Positions 17,681-26,082 of a stretch of 64,000 bases of DNA are shown here, piece after piece (position 1 is the first letter of the stretch; each line of letters opens with the position of its first letter). Origin of the DNA: Kordia algicida. Lineage in GTDB: Bacteria > Bacteroidota > Bacteroidia > Flavobacteriales > Flavobacteriaceae. The translations under genes were made by a program, and so were the position numbers. The DNA is taken from assembly GCF_051013375.1 (NCBI RefSeq), contig NZ_CP142125.1; one strand, given 5' to 3'. A model generated the notes under the pieces. The model was not told where the DNA came from, did no database searches, and saw only the letters and a program-made list of their open reading frames with translations.

Positions 17681-18217
17681 GATATAAAGTTTTGGTTAAG
17701 ACTAAAAATATAAAAAAACAGACAAAGATCTAAGTACGGTAATACCCTATTTAACATTTAAAAGTCATTAGTTAGAGACTTTCGACTATTCATATGCTAG
17801 TGCGAGTTTGTAACTCGTGCCGATAAAAAAATATCAAAAATTCATCCAAAAAAGCCCATGTCATCAGTTTCTAAAACAGTATGATCGTCTTGAAAGTTTC
17901 TTGCGCTTGAATATTTCCAATCTATCATATCAGTGCATCAAAATATGATTGTCTTGTAAATACATCTATCCAATATACCGTTGTAAAAGTCACAAAATAA
18001 ACTCCTGATTGATTATGAAATTTGTACTTTCTACTCATACATATAAAGTAAGATTTGTTTAATGGAAGTATTTGTGGATATGAGTTTGTAAATCATATAT
18101 TTCTTACTCGGTTCGGCACGAGTTTAAAACTTAGGATTTTATATAAAATCAAATAATGATCTCAGAAACAACCTTGAATCATTGAATTTTTAAATCCTTG
18201 AATCGAGTGAAGCGAAT
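17681..18217. other. Intergenic region with REP-like inverted motifs
   Basis: The palindromic motif gtgcgagtttgtaactcgtgccga at 17801-17824 (cgagtt/aactcg arms) has a related motif tcggcacgagtttaaaact in reverse orientation at 18113-18131. Together they resemble dispersed REP-type palindromes of Bacteroidota. The interval between them has no convincing gene or RNA. The sequence must include the promoter for the peptide gene at 17680. Confidence 0.45.
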
Positions 18218-20221
18218 CTACACATACTTCAACACAACCATTCCCAACGGCGGAATGTTGATTTCTGCAGAATGATTTCTGAATTGCCATTCAGTTGCAT
18301 CAGAAGAAACTTTTTTGTTGACAAAATCATTTGTTCCTGCATATTCTTTTAAATCACTATTGAAGATTTCCTGTAAAGTACCTTCCGATGGCAAACCAAT
18401 ACGATAGTTTTCGCGTGGAATTGGTGTCATGTTACACGCTACAATCAAGTCGTTTTCTGGCTTTTTTCCTTTTCGGATGTGTACTAAAACTGAGTTTTCT
18501 GCATCGTTGTAATCTATCCACTCGAAACCATCTGCGGTAAATTGCTTTTCGTGTAATGCTGGTTCAGTTTTGTAGAGTTTGTTTAAGTCTTTAATTACAT
18601 TTTGAACACCTTTGTGAACGTCATATTCCAACAAATGCCAATCGAGACTTTGCTGAAAGTTCCATTCGCCACTTTGTCCAAACTCTGCTCCTTGAAATAG
18701 TAAATTCGTTCCTGGATGGGTAAACATATAACTATACAACAAACGTAGATTTGCAAAACGTTGCCACTCATCGCCAGGCATTCTTCCTAAGATAGAATGT
18801 TTTCCATACACAACCTCATCATGCGATAACGGCAACATAAAGTTTTCCGTAAATGCGTATGTCATGCTAAAGGTTAAATCGTTTTGATGGTGTTTTCTGT
18901 AAATCGGTTCTTTTGCAAAGTATTGCAATGTATCGTGCATCCAACCCATCATCCATTTCATTCCAAAACCGAGTCCGCCAATACTTGCAGGACGCGATAC
19001 CATTGGGAACGAAGTTGATTCTTCAGCAATAGTTTGCACATCTGGAAACATAGAATACACAGCTTCGTTCATTTCTCGCATAAATGCGATAGCTTCTAAA
19101 TTTTCACGTCCACCAAATTGATTTGGTTCCCATTCGCCTTCGTTACGAGAGTAATCCAAAAATAACATCGAAGCTACTGCATCAACGCGTAAACCATCAG
19201 CATGATATTGATCGAGCCAAAAAACCGCATTACTGATTAAGAATGATTTTACTTCGTTTCTCCCATAGTTAAAGATCAAACTTTTCCAATCAGGATGATA
19301 GCCTTTTCGCTTGTCTGGATGTTCGTACAAGCATGTTCCATCAAAAAAACCGAGTCCGTGCGCATCTTCTGGAAAGTGCGAAGGAACCCAATCTAAGATG
19401 ATTCCGATGTCGTTTTGATGGAGTTTATCAACCAATAATTTGAATTCTTCTGGAGTTCCAAATCGCGCTGTTGGCGCAAAGTATCCTACCAATTGATATC
19501 CCCAACTTGGATCGTACGGATATTCCATGACTGGCATTAATTCTACATGTGTAAAATTCATTTCTTTTACGTATGCGACTAATTCATCGGCCAATTCCGT
19601 ATACGTTAGAAACTTGTTTTCTTCAACTTTACGTTTCCACGAACCCAAATGCACTTCGTATACCGAATATGGCGCGTCTAAGGCATTGTGTTTTTTACGT
19701 TTTTCCATCCATTTGGCATCTTTCCAATCGTGATCGGCTTCCCAAACTACAGAAGCTGTTTTTGGCGGATGCTCGCAACGACGCGCGTACGGATCTGCTT
19801 TTTCCGTTTTGATGTCGTTGTGATGACTTTGTATTTTGTATTTGTAAGTTGTTCCTTTTCCAACATTTGGAATGAATCCTTCCCAAATGCCGCTTTCGTC
19901 CCAACGTACATTTAGTTGATGTTCGCCTTCTATCCAAAAGTTGAAATCACCAATGACAGAAACCGTTTTAGCACTTGGCGCCCAAACTGCAAAATAGGTT
20001 CCTTCAACACCATTAAGTGTCATTAGGTGTGAACCAAATTTTTCGTAAAGTTTGTAATGTTTTCCAGCTTTGAACAGATTGATATCAAATTCAGAGAATA
20101 AACTATGTGGAACTACTCGATAATCGAGATTTGAATGTTCTGACGCTTGCGTCAAAATATTTTTAAGTGGTTTACTCTGAATATTTTTTGAGTTTTCCCC
20201 AAAGTGGTTGACTTTTGCCAT
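18218..20221 (-). CDS. glgB: 1,4-alpha-glucan branching enzyme GlgB (GH13)
   Basis: The 667-residue protein has an N-terminal CBM48-type domain (GVEGTYFAVWAPSAKTVSVIGDFN in parts), a GH13 barrel with the nucleophile Asp in LRVDAVASM (near 346), the acid/base Glu in IAEEST (near 400) and the stabilising Asp in PLSHDEVVYGK, and a C-terminal beta domain. It creates alpha-1,6 branches in glycogen-like glucan. It lies three bases after the maltokinase gene and ends the glgE-mak-glgB operon. Length and motifs are typical and all catalytic residues are present. Confidence 0.96.
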   Translation of the reverse strand: MAKVNHFGENSKNIQSKPLKNILTQASEHSNLDYRVVPHSLFSEFDINLFKAGKHYKLYEKFGSHLMTLNGVEGTYFAVWAPSAKTVSVIGDFNFWIEGEHQLNVRWDESGIWEGFIPNVGKGTTYKYKIQSHHNDIKTEKADPYARRCEHPPKTASVVWEADHDWKDAKWMEKRKKHNALDAPYSVYEVHLGSWKRKVEENKFLTYTELADELVAYVKEMNFTHVELMPVMEYPYDPSWGYQLVGYFAPTARFGTPEEFKLLVDKLHQNDIGIILDWVPSHFPEDAHGLGFFDGTCLYEHPDKRKGYHPDWKSLIFNYGRNEVKSFLISNAVFWLDQYHADGLRVDAVASMLFLDYSRNEGEWEPNQFGGRENLEAIAFMREMNEAVYSMFPDVQTIAEESTSFPMVSRPASIGGLGFGMKWMMGWMHDTLQYFAKEPIYRKHHQNDLTFSMTYAFTENFMLPLSHDEVVYGKHSILGRMPGDEWQRFANLRLLYSYMFTHPGTNLLFQGAEFGQSGEWNFQQSLDWHLLEYDVHKGVQNVIKDLNKLYKTEPALHEKQFTADGFEWIDYNDAENSVLVHIRKGKKPENDLIVACNMTPIPRENYRIGLPSEGTLQEIFNSDLKEYAGTNDFVNKKVSSDATEWQFRNHSAEINIPPLGMVVLKYV

Positions 20222-20224
20222 ATG

Positions 20225-21850
20225 CTAGTGATTGATAATGTTTGTGATTCCCTTGAGTGGAATAACTGCCCAAAGTGGTCGTGAATTGAGTTCGTACCCA
20301 AGTTCGTAGATCGCTTTTTCAAGCAATGAATATTTTAGTAAAAAGATGCGTTCTTGGTTATAGCCAATGTTGAGGTTTGCATCTTGAATTTTGGTAATGT
20401 ATGTTTTTAAGAAGACACCAATAAAGTATGTGTAGAGCAATTCGCCTGCTTCAAAAAGTTCTTCTTGTGCGTGCTTGTATTCGTCACTATGATTGAAAAT
20501 TGTGGCATATATGGCATAGTGAAAACTTCTAAAAAGTCCTGCGACATCTTTTAATGGTGGTTGTTTTACTTTACGATCGCGAATGGTACTTTCGGGTTCT
20601 CCTTCAAAATCGAGAATGTAAAAATCGTCATCTTTTACCAAAATTTGACCTAAGTGATAATCGCCATGCACACGAATGCGTTCGCCTTTTAGTTTTGTCC
20701 AATCGAAGTTTACCAAACGTTTTCTGATGAGATTTTTATTGTCTAAAAATTCTTGTGCAAGCGTTAATGACAAACCATCCAATTTGTGCAAATTATTTTC
20801 TACCGTGTTGAGTCGATTCTGGAATTGATATAACAATCTATTTTTCAACCAAACTGTATAATCGCCATTAAAATGCGTTGGTGTAAAGGCAGTTTCTTCA
20901 AATTCGCTTCCAAGCGCAATGTGCATTTCGGCAGTACGTTTTGCCAACGTTTGAATTTTTAAGAATAGATTCAATCCTACCCAATCAATAATTCTTGGAG
21001 AAACATCACGAATACTTAAACGTTCAAAAAGTATCGTTTCAGGCAGTTCTTTGATATTGATATTTTTCGTTTCAAGATTTAGAAATACTTTGTGCAATTC
21101 TTTCAACATATAATCCCACGCATCGCCTTCATTGGGCACCATTTCTTGCATGAGTCCAATGGTAATATTGTCCTTTTCAGAATCAACAATACTTAAACTC
21201 CCCAAATATGCGGGCGTATTTTTGTATTGTTTTTTTTCTGATAGAAATCGACTCATTTCATAGTCAGGATTTTTATTTGCATAGATTCTTCTAAAGAACT
21301 TCAACACACAACTTTCATTGTATACAATAGACGTGTTGCTTTGTTCCAAACCCATAAAACGTGACGATTTGTATTCGGCATTAAATTCTAAGCTTTTGTG
21401 ATATTGCACACGTGTTTGATCGTTTGGAATGGCTGTTTGAATGCGTTCAAAAACCAGTTTCCGAAAGGCTTCAAGATTAATAGCATCAATGATAAAACCT
21501 TGTTGATTTTTGATGCTTATGGGAAGTATTCGATCTTCTTTGGCAAAACTTTCATCCGACACAAACGCAATTGGTAAAAAGTAATGCTGATAGAAGGCTT
21601 CTACAAAATTTACTTCTAAGATCAATCCGTAATAGACTTCGCCATGTTGCTGAATTCGGAAATATTCCGAGAGTTCAATGTATTTTAGTTTGCTGGCTTT
21701 GCCACCGTACCAACGCTGCTTTATGATATAATCTTCTAAGACTTCCGATAAAAACGCTTTGACAAACGCTTTGTTTTCTAACAATTCTTCCCAAGAATCA
21801 TTAAAGTTGTACTGCGTTTTTGTAGTGGTTTTGGTGGTTTTTTTAGCCAT
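20225..21850 (-). CDS. mak: Maltokinase (Mak/Pep2 family)
   Basis: The 541-residue protein has an N-terminal cap region with the maltokinase signature QRWYGGK, an aminoglycoside-phosphotransferase-type kinase lobe, the catalytic loop RVHGDYHLGQIL and the metal-binding DFEGEP. It phosphorylates maltose to maltose 1-phosphate with ATP, the substrate of GlgE, which is encoded 21 bp upstream. In many bacteria maltose comes from trehalose by TreS, often fused to Mak; here Mak is unfused and no treS is in the window, so maltose must come from TreS elsewhere or from glucan breakdown, for example by the GH31 enzyme. The Thr/Lys-rich start (KKTTKTTTKTQ) looks unstructured. Confidence 0.9.
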   Translation of the reverse strand: MAKKTTKTTTKTQYNFNDSWEELLENKAFVKAFLSEVLEDYIIKQRWYGGKASKLKYIELSEYFRIQQHGEVYYGLILEVNFVEAFYQHYFLPIAFVSDESFAKEDRILPISIKNQQGFIIDAINLEAFRKLVFERIQTAIPNDQTRVQYHKSLEFNAEYKSSRFMGLEQSNTSIVYNESCVLKFFRRIYANKNPDYEMSRFLSEKKQYKNTPAYLGSLSIVDSEKDNITIGLMQEMVPNEGDAWDYMLKELHKVFLNLETKNINIKELPETILFERLSIRDVSPRIIDWVGLNLFLKIQTLAKRTAEMHIALGSEFEETAFTPTHFNGDYTVWLKNRLLYQFQNRLNTVENNLHKLDGLSLTLAQEFLDNKNLIRKRLVNFDWTKLKGERIRVHGDYHLGQILVKDDDFYILDFEGEPESTIRDRKVKQPPLKDVAGLFRSFHYAIYATIFNHSDEYKHAQEELFEAGELLYTYFIGVFLKTYITKIQDANLNIGYNQERIFLLKYSLLEKAIYELGYELNSRPLWAVIPLKGITNIINH

Positions 21851-21871
21851 TGATGGTGGTTTTTACTGAAT

Positions 21872-23809
21872 CTACTTGTTGACTTTAAAGATATGAAATG
21901 GCAACGCAGGATGCAATTCTACAAAATTCCACTCGCTATACCAATTGTAACTGTTTCCTGTGACCAAATCATGCACTTCTACTTTGTGTCCGTGCTGAAT
22001 GCCTAATTCTTGCAACGGCAACTGAAAGTTTCCTTGCTGCGAATAGTATTGATCGAGACTGATGATGACTAAAACTTCACTTGTCCGATCTTGATTCCAC
22101 TTGTAAAAACCTAATAAGTTATCATTTTCTATGTGGCAAAATTTGATATTATTCGTTTGTTGCAACGCTTCATGTTCATGACGAATGGCGTTGATTCTAC
22201 TTATTAATGTGGTGAGTTTATTTTGTTTTTCCCAATCGTAGTGACACAGTTGAAACTTCTCAGACATGTAGTATTCTTCTTTTCCAGGAATCGCATCGTC
22301 AATCATTTGCTCAAAAACTGGTCCGTAAATTCCGATGTTGGAACTTAAGGTTGCTGCCAATGCGTATCGCTGAATGTATTTTGCTTCGTTGGCGCCTTGC
22401 AAGTGAAACGGATTGATGTCTGGCGTGTTTGGCCAAAAGTTCGGGCGCATGTATTCTTTTTGATCTGTTTGCGTGAGTTCGTTCATGTATTCAATCAACT
22501 CATGCTTGTTGTCGCGCCACGTAAAGTATGTGTATGATTGTGTGTATCCTTGTTTTGCTAATTGTTGCATTACTTTTGGTTTGGTAAACGCTTCCGCGAG
22601 AAAGATCACGTTTGGATGTTTCTTTTTGACTTCCGCAATGATCCAATTCCAAAAATAGTACGGTTTTGTGTGCGGATTGTCTACACGGAATACTTCAATG
22701 CCGCAGTCAATCCAGTGCAATAGAATGCTTAAACATTCATTCCAAAGATTTTTATAATCTTCACTTTCCCAATAGATTGGCAAGATATCTTGATATTTTT
22801 TTGGTGGATTTTCGGCATATTGAACCGTTCCGTCTGGTCGCCACTTGAACCAATCTGGATGCGAAGTTACCCAAGGATGATCGGGCGCGGCTTGCAATGC
22901 GTAATCCATAGCAATTTCGATGTTGTGTTCTTTTGCTTTTTTAACCAAACGTTTAAAGTCGTTAATTGTTCCCAATGCTGGATGCGTGTCTTTGTGTCCG
23001 CCGTATTGTGAACCGATTCCCCAAGCCGAACCCACATCGCCTTTTTTGGCTTCTGTCGTGTTGTTTTTCCCTTTACGATTGACTTCTCCAATAGGATGAA
23101 TTGGTGGGAAATATAAGGTATCAAATCCCATGTTTGCCACTCTTGGTAGTAAACGTTCGCAATCTTTGAAGGTTCCGTGTTTTCCTGCTGTTTCCGAAGC
23201 TGAACGTGGAAAGAATTCGTACCAAGTACTGAATTGCGCTTTTTTACGATCTACATAGATTTGCAATTCGTGTGATTCGTTCGCAAGATGCTTTTCTGGA
23301 TATTTGACAAAGATGTCGTGTAACTTCGTACTTTTAGCCGCAGCTATCGCTTCATTATAGCGTTCTGCATCTTGAAATGCGTCGATACAATCGCCAATAA
23401 AGTCCTTTTCCGTTTTCGTTGTTTTTTTTAGCAATGGTTTTAGCAATTCTGCTCCTTCTAGCAATTCCGAAGTAATGTGTTGGTTGTCGTCAATTTTACG
23501 TACTGCTCCATGTTGCCAATTTAAAGCATAATCAACCCAACCTTGTATTTTGTAGGTGTAAAAACCTTGTTTTTCTACAACAAAAGAGGCTTGCCATTCG
23601 TCGTTTCCAAGGTCTTGCATGCGTACTTCTTTCCATGTTTTTGCTTTTTCATGTTTGTAGCGTATGGAAGCGGCAATCACATCATGTCCGTCTACCAAGA
23701 CATGTGCTTTTACAGTGACAATTTCATTTACAATTCGTTTGATAAAAAATTCGCCACCGTTGAGTTGTGGAGAAATATGATCGATAACGACGCGTTTTTG
23801 GTTTTGCAT
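21872..23809 (-). CDS. glgE: Alpha-1,4-glucan:maltose-1-phosphate maltosyltransferase GlgE (GH13_3)
   Basis: The 645-residue protein has the GlgE domain order: an N-terminal beta domain, a GH13 barrel with conserved FPPIHPIG and GSQYGGHKD, the nucleophile Asp in VFRVDNPHTKP (near 376), the acid/base Glu in FLAEAFTKP (near 403), and a C-terminal beta domain. It transfers maltosyl units from maltose 1-phosphate onto linear alpha-glucan. Adjacent maltokinase and GlgB provide the substrate and branching. It is first in the operon on the minus strand, and the region upstream (23810 onward) is the island boundary, so its native promoter lies within about 100 bp or has been altered by insertions. 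Confidence 0.95.
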   Translation of the reverse strand: MQNQKRVVIDHISPQLNGGEFFIKRIVNEIVTVKAHVLVDGHDVIAASIRYKHEKAKTWKEVRMQDLGNDEWQASFVVEKQGFYTYKIQGWVDYALNWQHGAVRKIDDNQHITSELLEGAELLKPLLKKTTKTEKDFIGDCIDAFQDAERYNEAIAAAKSTKLHDIFVKYPEKHLANESHELQIYVDRKKAQFSTWYEFFPRSASETAGKHGTFKDCERLLPRVANMGFDTLYFPPIHPIGEVNRKGKNNTTEAKKGDVGSAWGIGSQYGGHKDTHPALGTINDFKRLVKKAKEHNIEIAMDYALQAAPDHPWVTSHPDWFKWRPDGTVQYAENPPKKYQDILPIYWESEDYKNLWNECLSILLHWIDCGIEVFRVDNPHTKPYYFWNWIIAEVKKKHPNVIFLAEAFTKPKVMQQLAKQGYTQSYTYFTWRDNKHELIEYMNELTQTDQKEYMRPNFWPNTPDINPFHLQGANEAKYIQRYALAATLSSNIGIYGPVFEQMIDDAIPGKEEYYMSEKFQLCHYDWEKQNKLTTLISRINAIRHEHEALQQTNNIKFCHIENDNLLGFYKWNQDRTSEVLVIISLDQYYSQQGNFQLPLQELGIQHGHKVEVHDLVTGNSYNWYSEWNFVELHPALPFHIFKVNK

Positions 23810-23924
23810 TTTTCGGAATTATTAGCGTTCTAAAGTTCGAAATTACTAAAAATCACTACAATTCACATAGTGTTTCCGCGATTATCTTATTGATTTTGAA
23901 ACTACAACGTTTGCGTGATTGGGG

Positions 23925-24013
23925 TTTTACTTCGGCTTCGCTCAGTACGAGTAGGTTTACTTCGACTCCACTCAGTACGAGTATTACTTTTGACTTTACT
24001 CAACACAAGTAGG
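23925..24013. repeat. Three degenerate tandem copies of a 30-bp REP-like unit
   Basis: Copies of tttacttcg-ct-cgctcagtacgagta recur at about 23926, 23955 and 23987, the third more degenerate. The motif ctcagtacgagta resembles dispersed palindromic motifs of this phylum. It lies upstream of glgE and next to the 295-bp repeat. Confidence 0.6.
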
Positions 24014-24088
24014 TGATTATATAAAACATGTAGTATTGTTGCGAATAGGTTTCGGAAATTCAGGGAAACTTAAAGTATTAATGTAAAT

Positions 24089-24383
24089 AACGTCAGTTCG
24101 ATATAAATCATTCAATTTACATTTATAGTAATTTTAGAAATAATTCTGCTATGAAATTCATTTTCAGTGTTTTATTTTCGTTTTCTTTGCTTACCCAAAG
24201 AAAAGAAACAAAAGAAAGGGAACTTTTCCAGAGGTATTTTTAGTTTTTCTTTTAGGGAAAAACTAAAACCGCATGAATTTTTCTAAATTTTCTCCAAGGT
24301 TTCGAAAATTTTTAACGAAAAACTCCTGCTATACTGCGGAAAAGAAAAGTTTCAAACTAAAATTCTTACGTCGAACTCACGTT
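24089..24383 (+). repeat. 295-bp MITE-like repeat (copy C)
   Basis: This is the same element as at 14230-14524, with the same length, orientation and ends (aacgtcagttcga, tcgaactcacgtt), differing at about eight positions. It is flanked by aaat on both sides. Here it marks the glgE-side edge of the accessory island. Confidence 0.85.
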
Positions 24384-24399
24384 AAATATATTTTCTAAT

Positions 24400-24610
24400 G
24401 TCCGGGAAATTAAAAACACTGATGTAAATACATTCCCCGATACAGGGGAAATCAAAAACATTAATGCAAATTCATTCCCCGACATAGGGGAAGTTAAAAA
24501 CATCTATGTAAATACATTCCCCAACATAGGGGAAATCAAAAACATGAATGTAAACACATTCCCCGATACAGGGGAATTTAAAAACATTGATGTAAATTCA
24601 TTCCCCTGTC
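24400..24610 (+). repeat. Tandem 42-bp repeat array with a ttcccc...ggggaa hairpin in each unit
   Basis: About five head-to-tail units of 42 bp each contain aaaaacat, tgtaaat and the hairpin attcccc-gatac-aggggaa (variants gacat, aacat). The first and last units are partial. The period is a multiple of three and one plus-strand frame stays open through the array, encoding repeats of the form VNTFPDTGEIKN, but there is no start signal or recognisable domain. It directly follows MITE copy C. There are no unique spacers, so it is not a CRISPR. Confidence 0.85.
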
Positions 24611-24828
24611 ATATATTTTGTATATTTTTCAATAAAATACTACATAAAAACGATTTTATTGAAAATTTATCAAAAATAGCTATTTTACATTATAATGAAA
24701 ATATAAACTTCAAAGCAAGTTGCTATTGTAACTAATATACAAAAGACTACTTGCGCATCATTTTTCTTTTTATTGTTTTATGGAAAACCACATTGCGTAT
24801 ATGTACGTTTTGTTTTACATTTATAAAA

Positions 24829-24866
24829 AATAACAGGAAGTTGTTAACAAATGAGTTCCTGTTATT
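24829..24866. other. 11-bp perfect hairpin before the first island gene
   Basis: The arms aataacaggaa and ttcctgttatt enclose a 16-base loop. On the minus strand the stem is followed by a T-rich run, so it could stop transcription leaving the island toward glgE; on the plus strand it lies 72 bp upstream of the ATG at 24938. Confidence 0.5.
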
Positions 24867-24905
24867 ACTTAATATTGGTATGATATACTGAATCGGTATA
24901 TGCAT

Positions 24906-24916
24906 ATGTTGGGCAT
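24906..24916 (+). repeat. Core-like site atGTTGGGCat at the 5' edge of the first cassette
   Basis: The sequence ATGTTGGGCAT is the exact reverse complement of ATGCCCAACAT at 25955-25965, just past the stop codon of the gene between them. The heptamers GTTGGGC and GCCCAAC fit the integron core-site consensus GTTRRRY and its inverse RYYYAAC. Confidence 0.6.
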
Positions 24917-24937
24917 AATTTAAAACAACCAAAATAA

Positions 24938-25948
24938 ATGGCAACATTAGAGCAATTTGAAACTACCCTAGATCAAGTAAATGAAAGATTGGAAAAAATG
25001 CTTTCTTACTGGATTGAGGAATTGACTCGAGAAGAGGAATTAGGAACACAATTTAGTTTTAAAGAGATTGAAGAACAGTTTGTGAAAATTATCGATTTGT
25101 TCAAACGAGTTAAAGAAGTAAACCTGCAAGAGGTTCCATATAGCTTACTGAACCAATTTAATGCTCAAATAAATAACGCGATAACTTATTTTGACAAAGC
25201 TAAAAACTTTGACCCAACGCAAAACAATGCAGCAAATGCGCGTCAAACAATAATAAATAATATTCGAGATAAGTATGATGCTTATTACACCCATTCTGTA
25301 CCAATCTTATCAATTGGACTTTTAAATTCAAACGACCTTTCTGTTGAGAGGTCTAAAATGAATCAACTCATAGCTGAATTAGACGAACAGAAGAAAACAG
25401 CAAAAGAAGAAAGCGATAAAAAACTAAAAGAATTAAACGACATACTCGATAGCGCTAAAAGTGCAGCTACCCAAATCGGAGTTTCTAAGCATTCAACACT
25501 ATTTAAAGCAGAATCTGAGCTTCACGAAACTGAATCAAAAAAATGGTTGAAATACACGACGTGGATTATTATTGCGATAATTGTTAGCGCAATTGGAATG
25601 GCTTTCTTAGGCTTGTATTTTAAAGAGAATACTGAAATTGTGCAATTCACAATTACCAAGATTGTAATTCTTACTGCATTATTTTATGGACTTTCTTTAA
25701 CAAATAGAAATTATAAAGCACATAAACATAATGCGATAATGAATAAGCATCGACAAAATGCACTAAGTACATTTGAAACTTTTTCAAGTGCTGCGAGTGC
25801 TGATGACGTTACTAAAAATGCTGTTCTTTTAGAAACAACACATTCAATATTTTCTAATCAGCAAACAGGATATTTAAAATCTGACCCTGAAAATAACTCG
25901 AATAGTAAAATTGTAGAAATAATCAAGAGTGTAACAAAAACCGAATAA
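24938..25948 (+). CDS. Coiled-coil membrane protein of unknown function (cassette gene 1)
   Basis: I do not recognise this 336-residue protein. It is helical and acidic at the N-terminus (residues 1-130), has a coiled coil at about 136-175 (LIAELDEQKKTAKEESDKKL), and two adjacent membrane segments at about 206-228 (TTWIIIAIIVSAIGMAFLG) and 237-254. It ends in a cytoplasmic tail of about 80 residues. There is no signal peptide. Paired helices behind a coiled-coil sensor are seen in several anti-phage effectors, but there is no specific evidence for that role. The gene is bracketed by complementary 11-bp sequences (24906 and 25955) and starts the island array. Confidence 0.65.
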   Translation: MATLEQFETTLDQVNERLEKMLSYWIEELTREEELGTQFSFKEIEEQFVKIIDLFKRVKEVNLQEVPYSLLNQFNAQINNAITYFDKAKNFDPTQNNAANARQTIINNIRDKYDAYYTHSVPILSIGLLNSNDLSVERSKMNQLIAELDEQKKTAKEESDKKLKELNDILDSAKSAATQIGVSKHSTLFKAESELHETESKKWLKYTTWIIIAIIVSAIGMAFLGLYFKENTEIVQFTITKIVILTALFYGLSLTNRNYKAHKHNAIMNKHRQNALSTFETFSSAASADDVTKNAVLLETTHSIFSNQQTGYLKSDPENNSNSKIVEIIKSVTKTE

Positions 25949-25954
25949 AAAACT

Positions 25955-26082
25955 ATGCCCAACATTGGCTATAAACAATTGTTATTACAGGCTTATCCTG
26001 AAAATTCCTGCGGAATTTTCAGTTTGGTGTGTACTTGCAAAGTTAAGTACTAGCCCACGCAACTACTCATAGCCGAGACCGT
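25955..26082 (+). repeat. attC-like structured element after cassette gene 1 (continues after the IS at 27730)
   Basis: It starts ATGCCCAACATTGGCTAT. A central hairpin gaaaattcctgcggaattttc lies at 26000-26020. The right arm includes GCAACTACTCATAGCCGAGACCGT and, across the IS, continues TTGCCAGTA. The outer arms are imperfect inverted repeats (CAAC..GGCTAT..CAATTG against CAACGG..GGCTAT..AGTTG). It aligns with the element at 28598-28727, which has the same central hairpin and the same TTGC.AA.TTA.GT.CT..(A/C)CCA.GCAAC stretch. Size, symmetry and position resemble an integron attC site, though its ends match the consensus only partly. Confidence 0.6.

Noticed and set aside
24400..24610. Possible CRISPR array (regular repeats at the island edge)
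   Set aside because: The units are contiguous 42-bp tandem copies without unique spacers, and no cas genes are present.
24544..24735. 63-residue plus-strand frame over the tandem repeats
   Set aside because: It encodes only the end of the 42-bp array and an AT-rich tail, with no signal or domain. It is kept as a repeat, not a gene.
24747..24947. 66-residue minus-strand frame
   Set aside because: It runs through the hairpin and core site upstream of cassette gene 1, with low-complexity hydrophobic content typical of AT-rich non-coding DNA.
25957..26082. A definite integron with IntI integrase
   Set aside because: The core sites fit only partly (GTTGGGC/GCCCAAC is good, GTTGCCA is not) and there is no integrase in the window, so only a cassette-like array is claimed.
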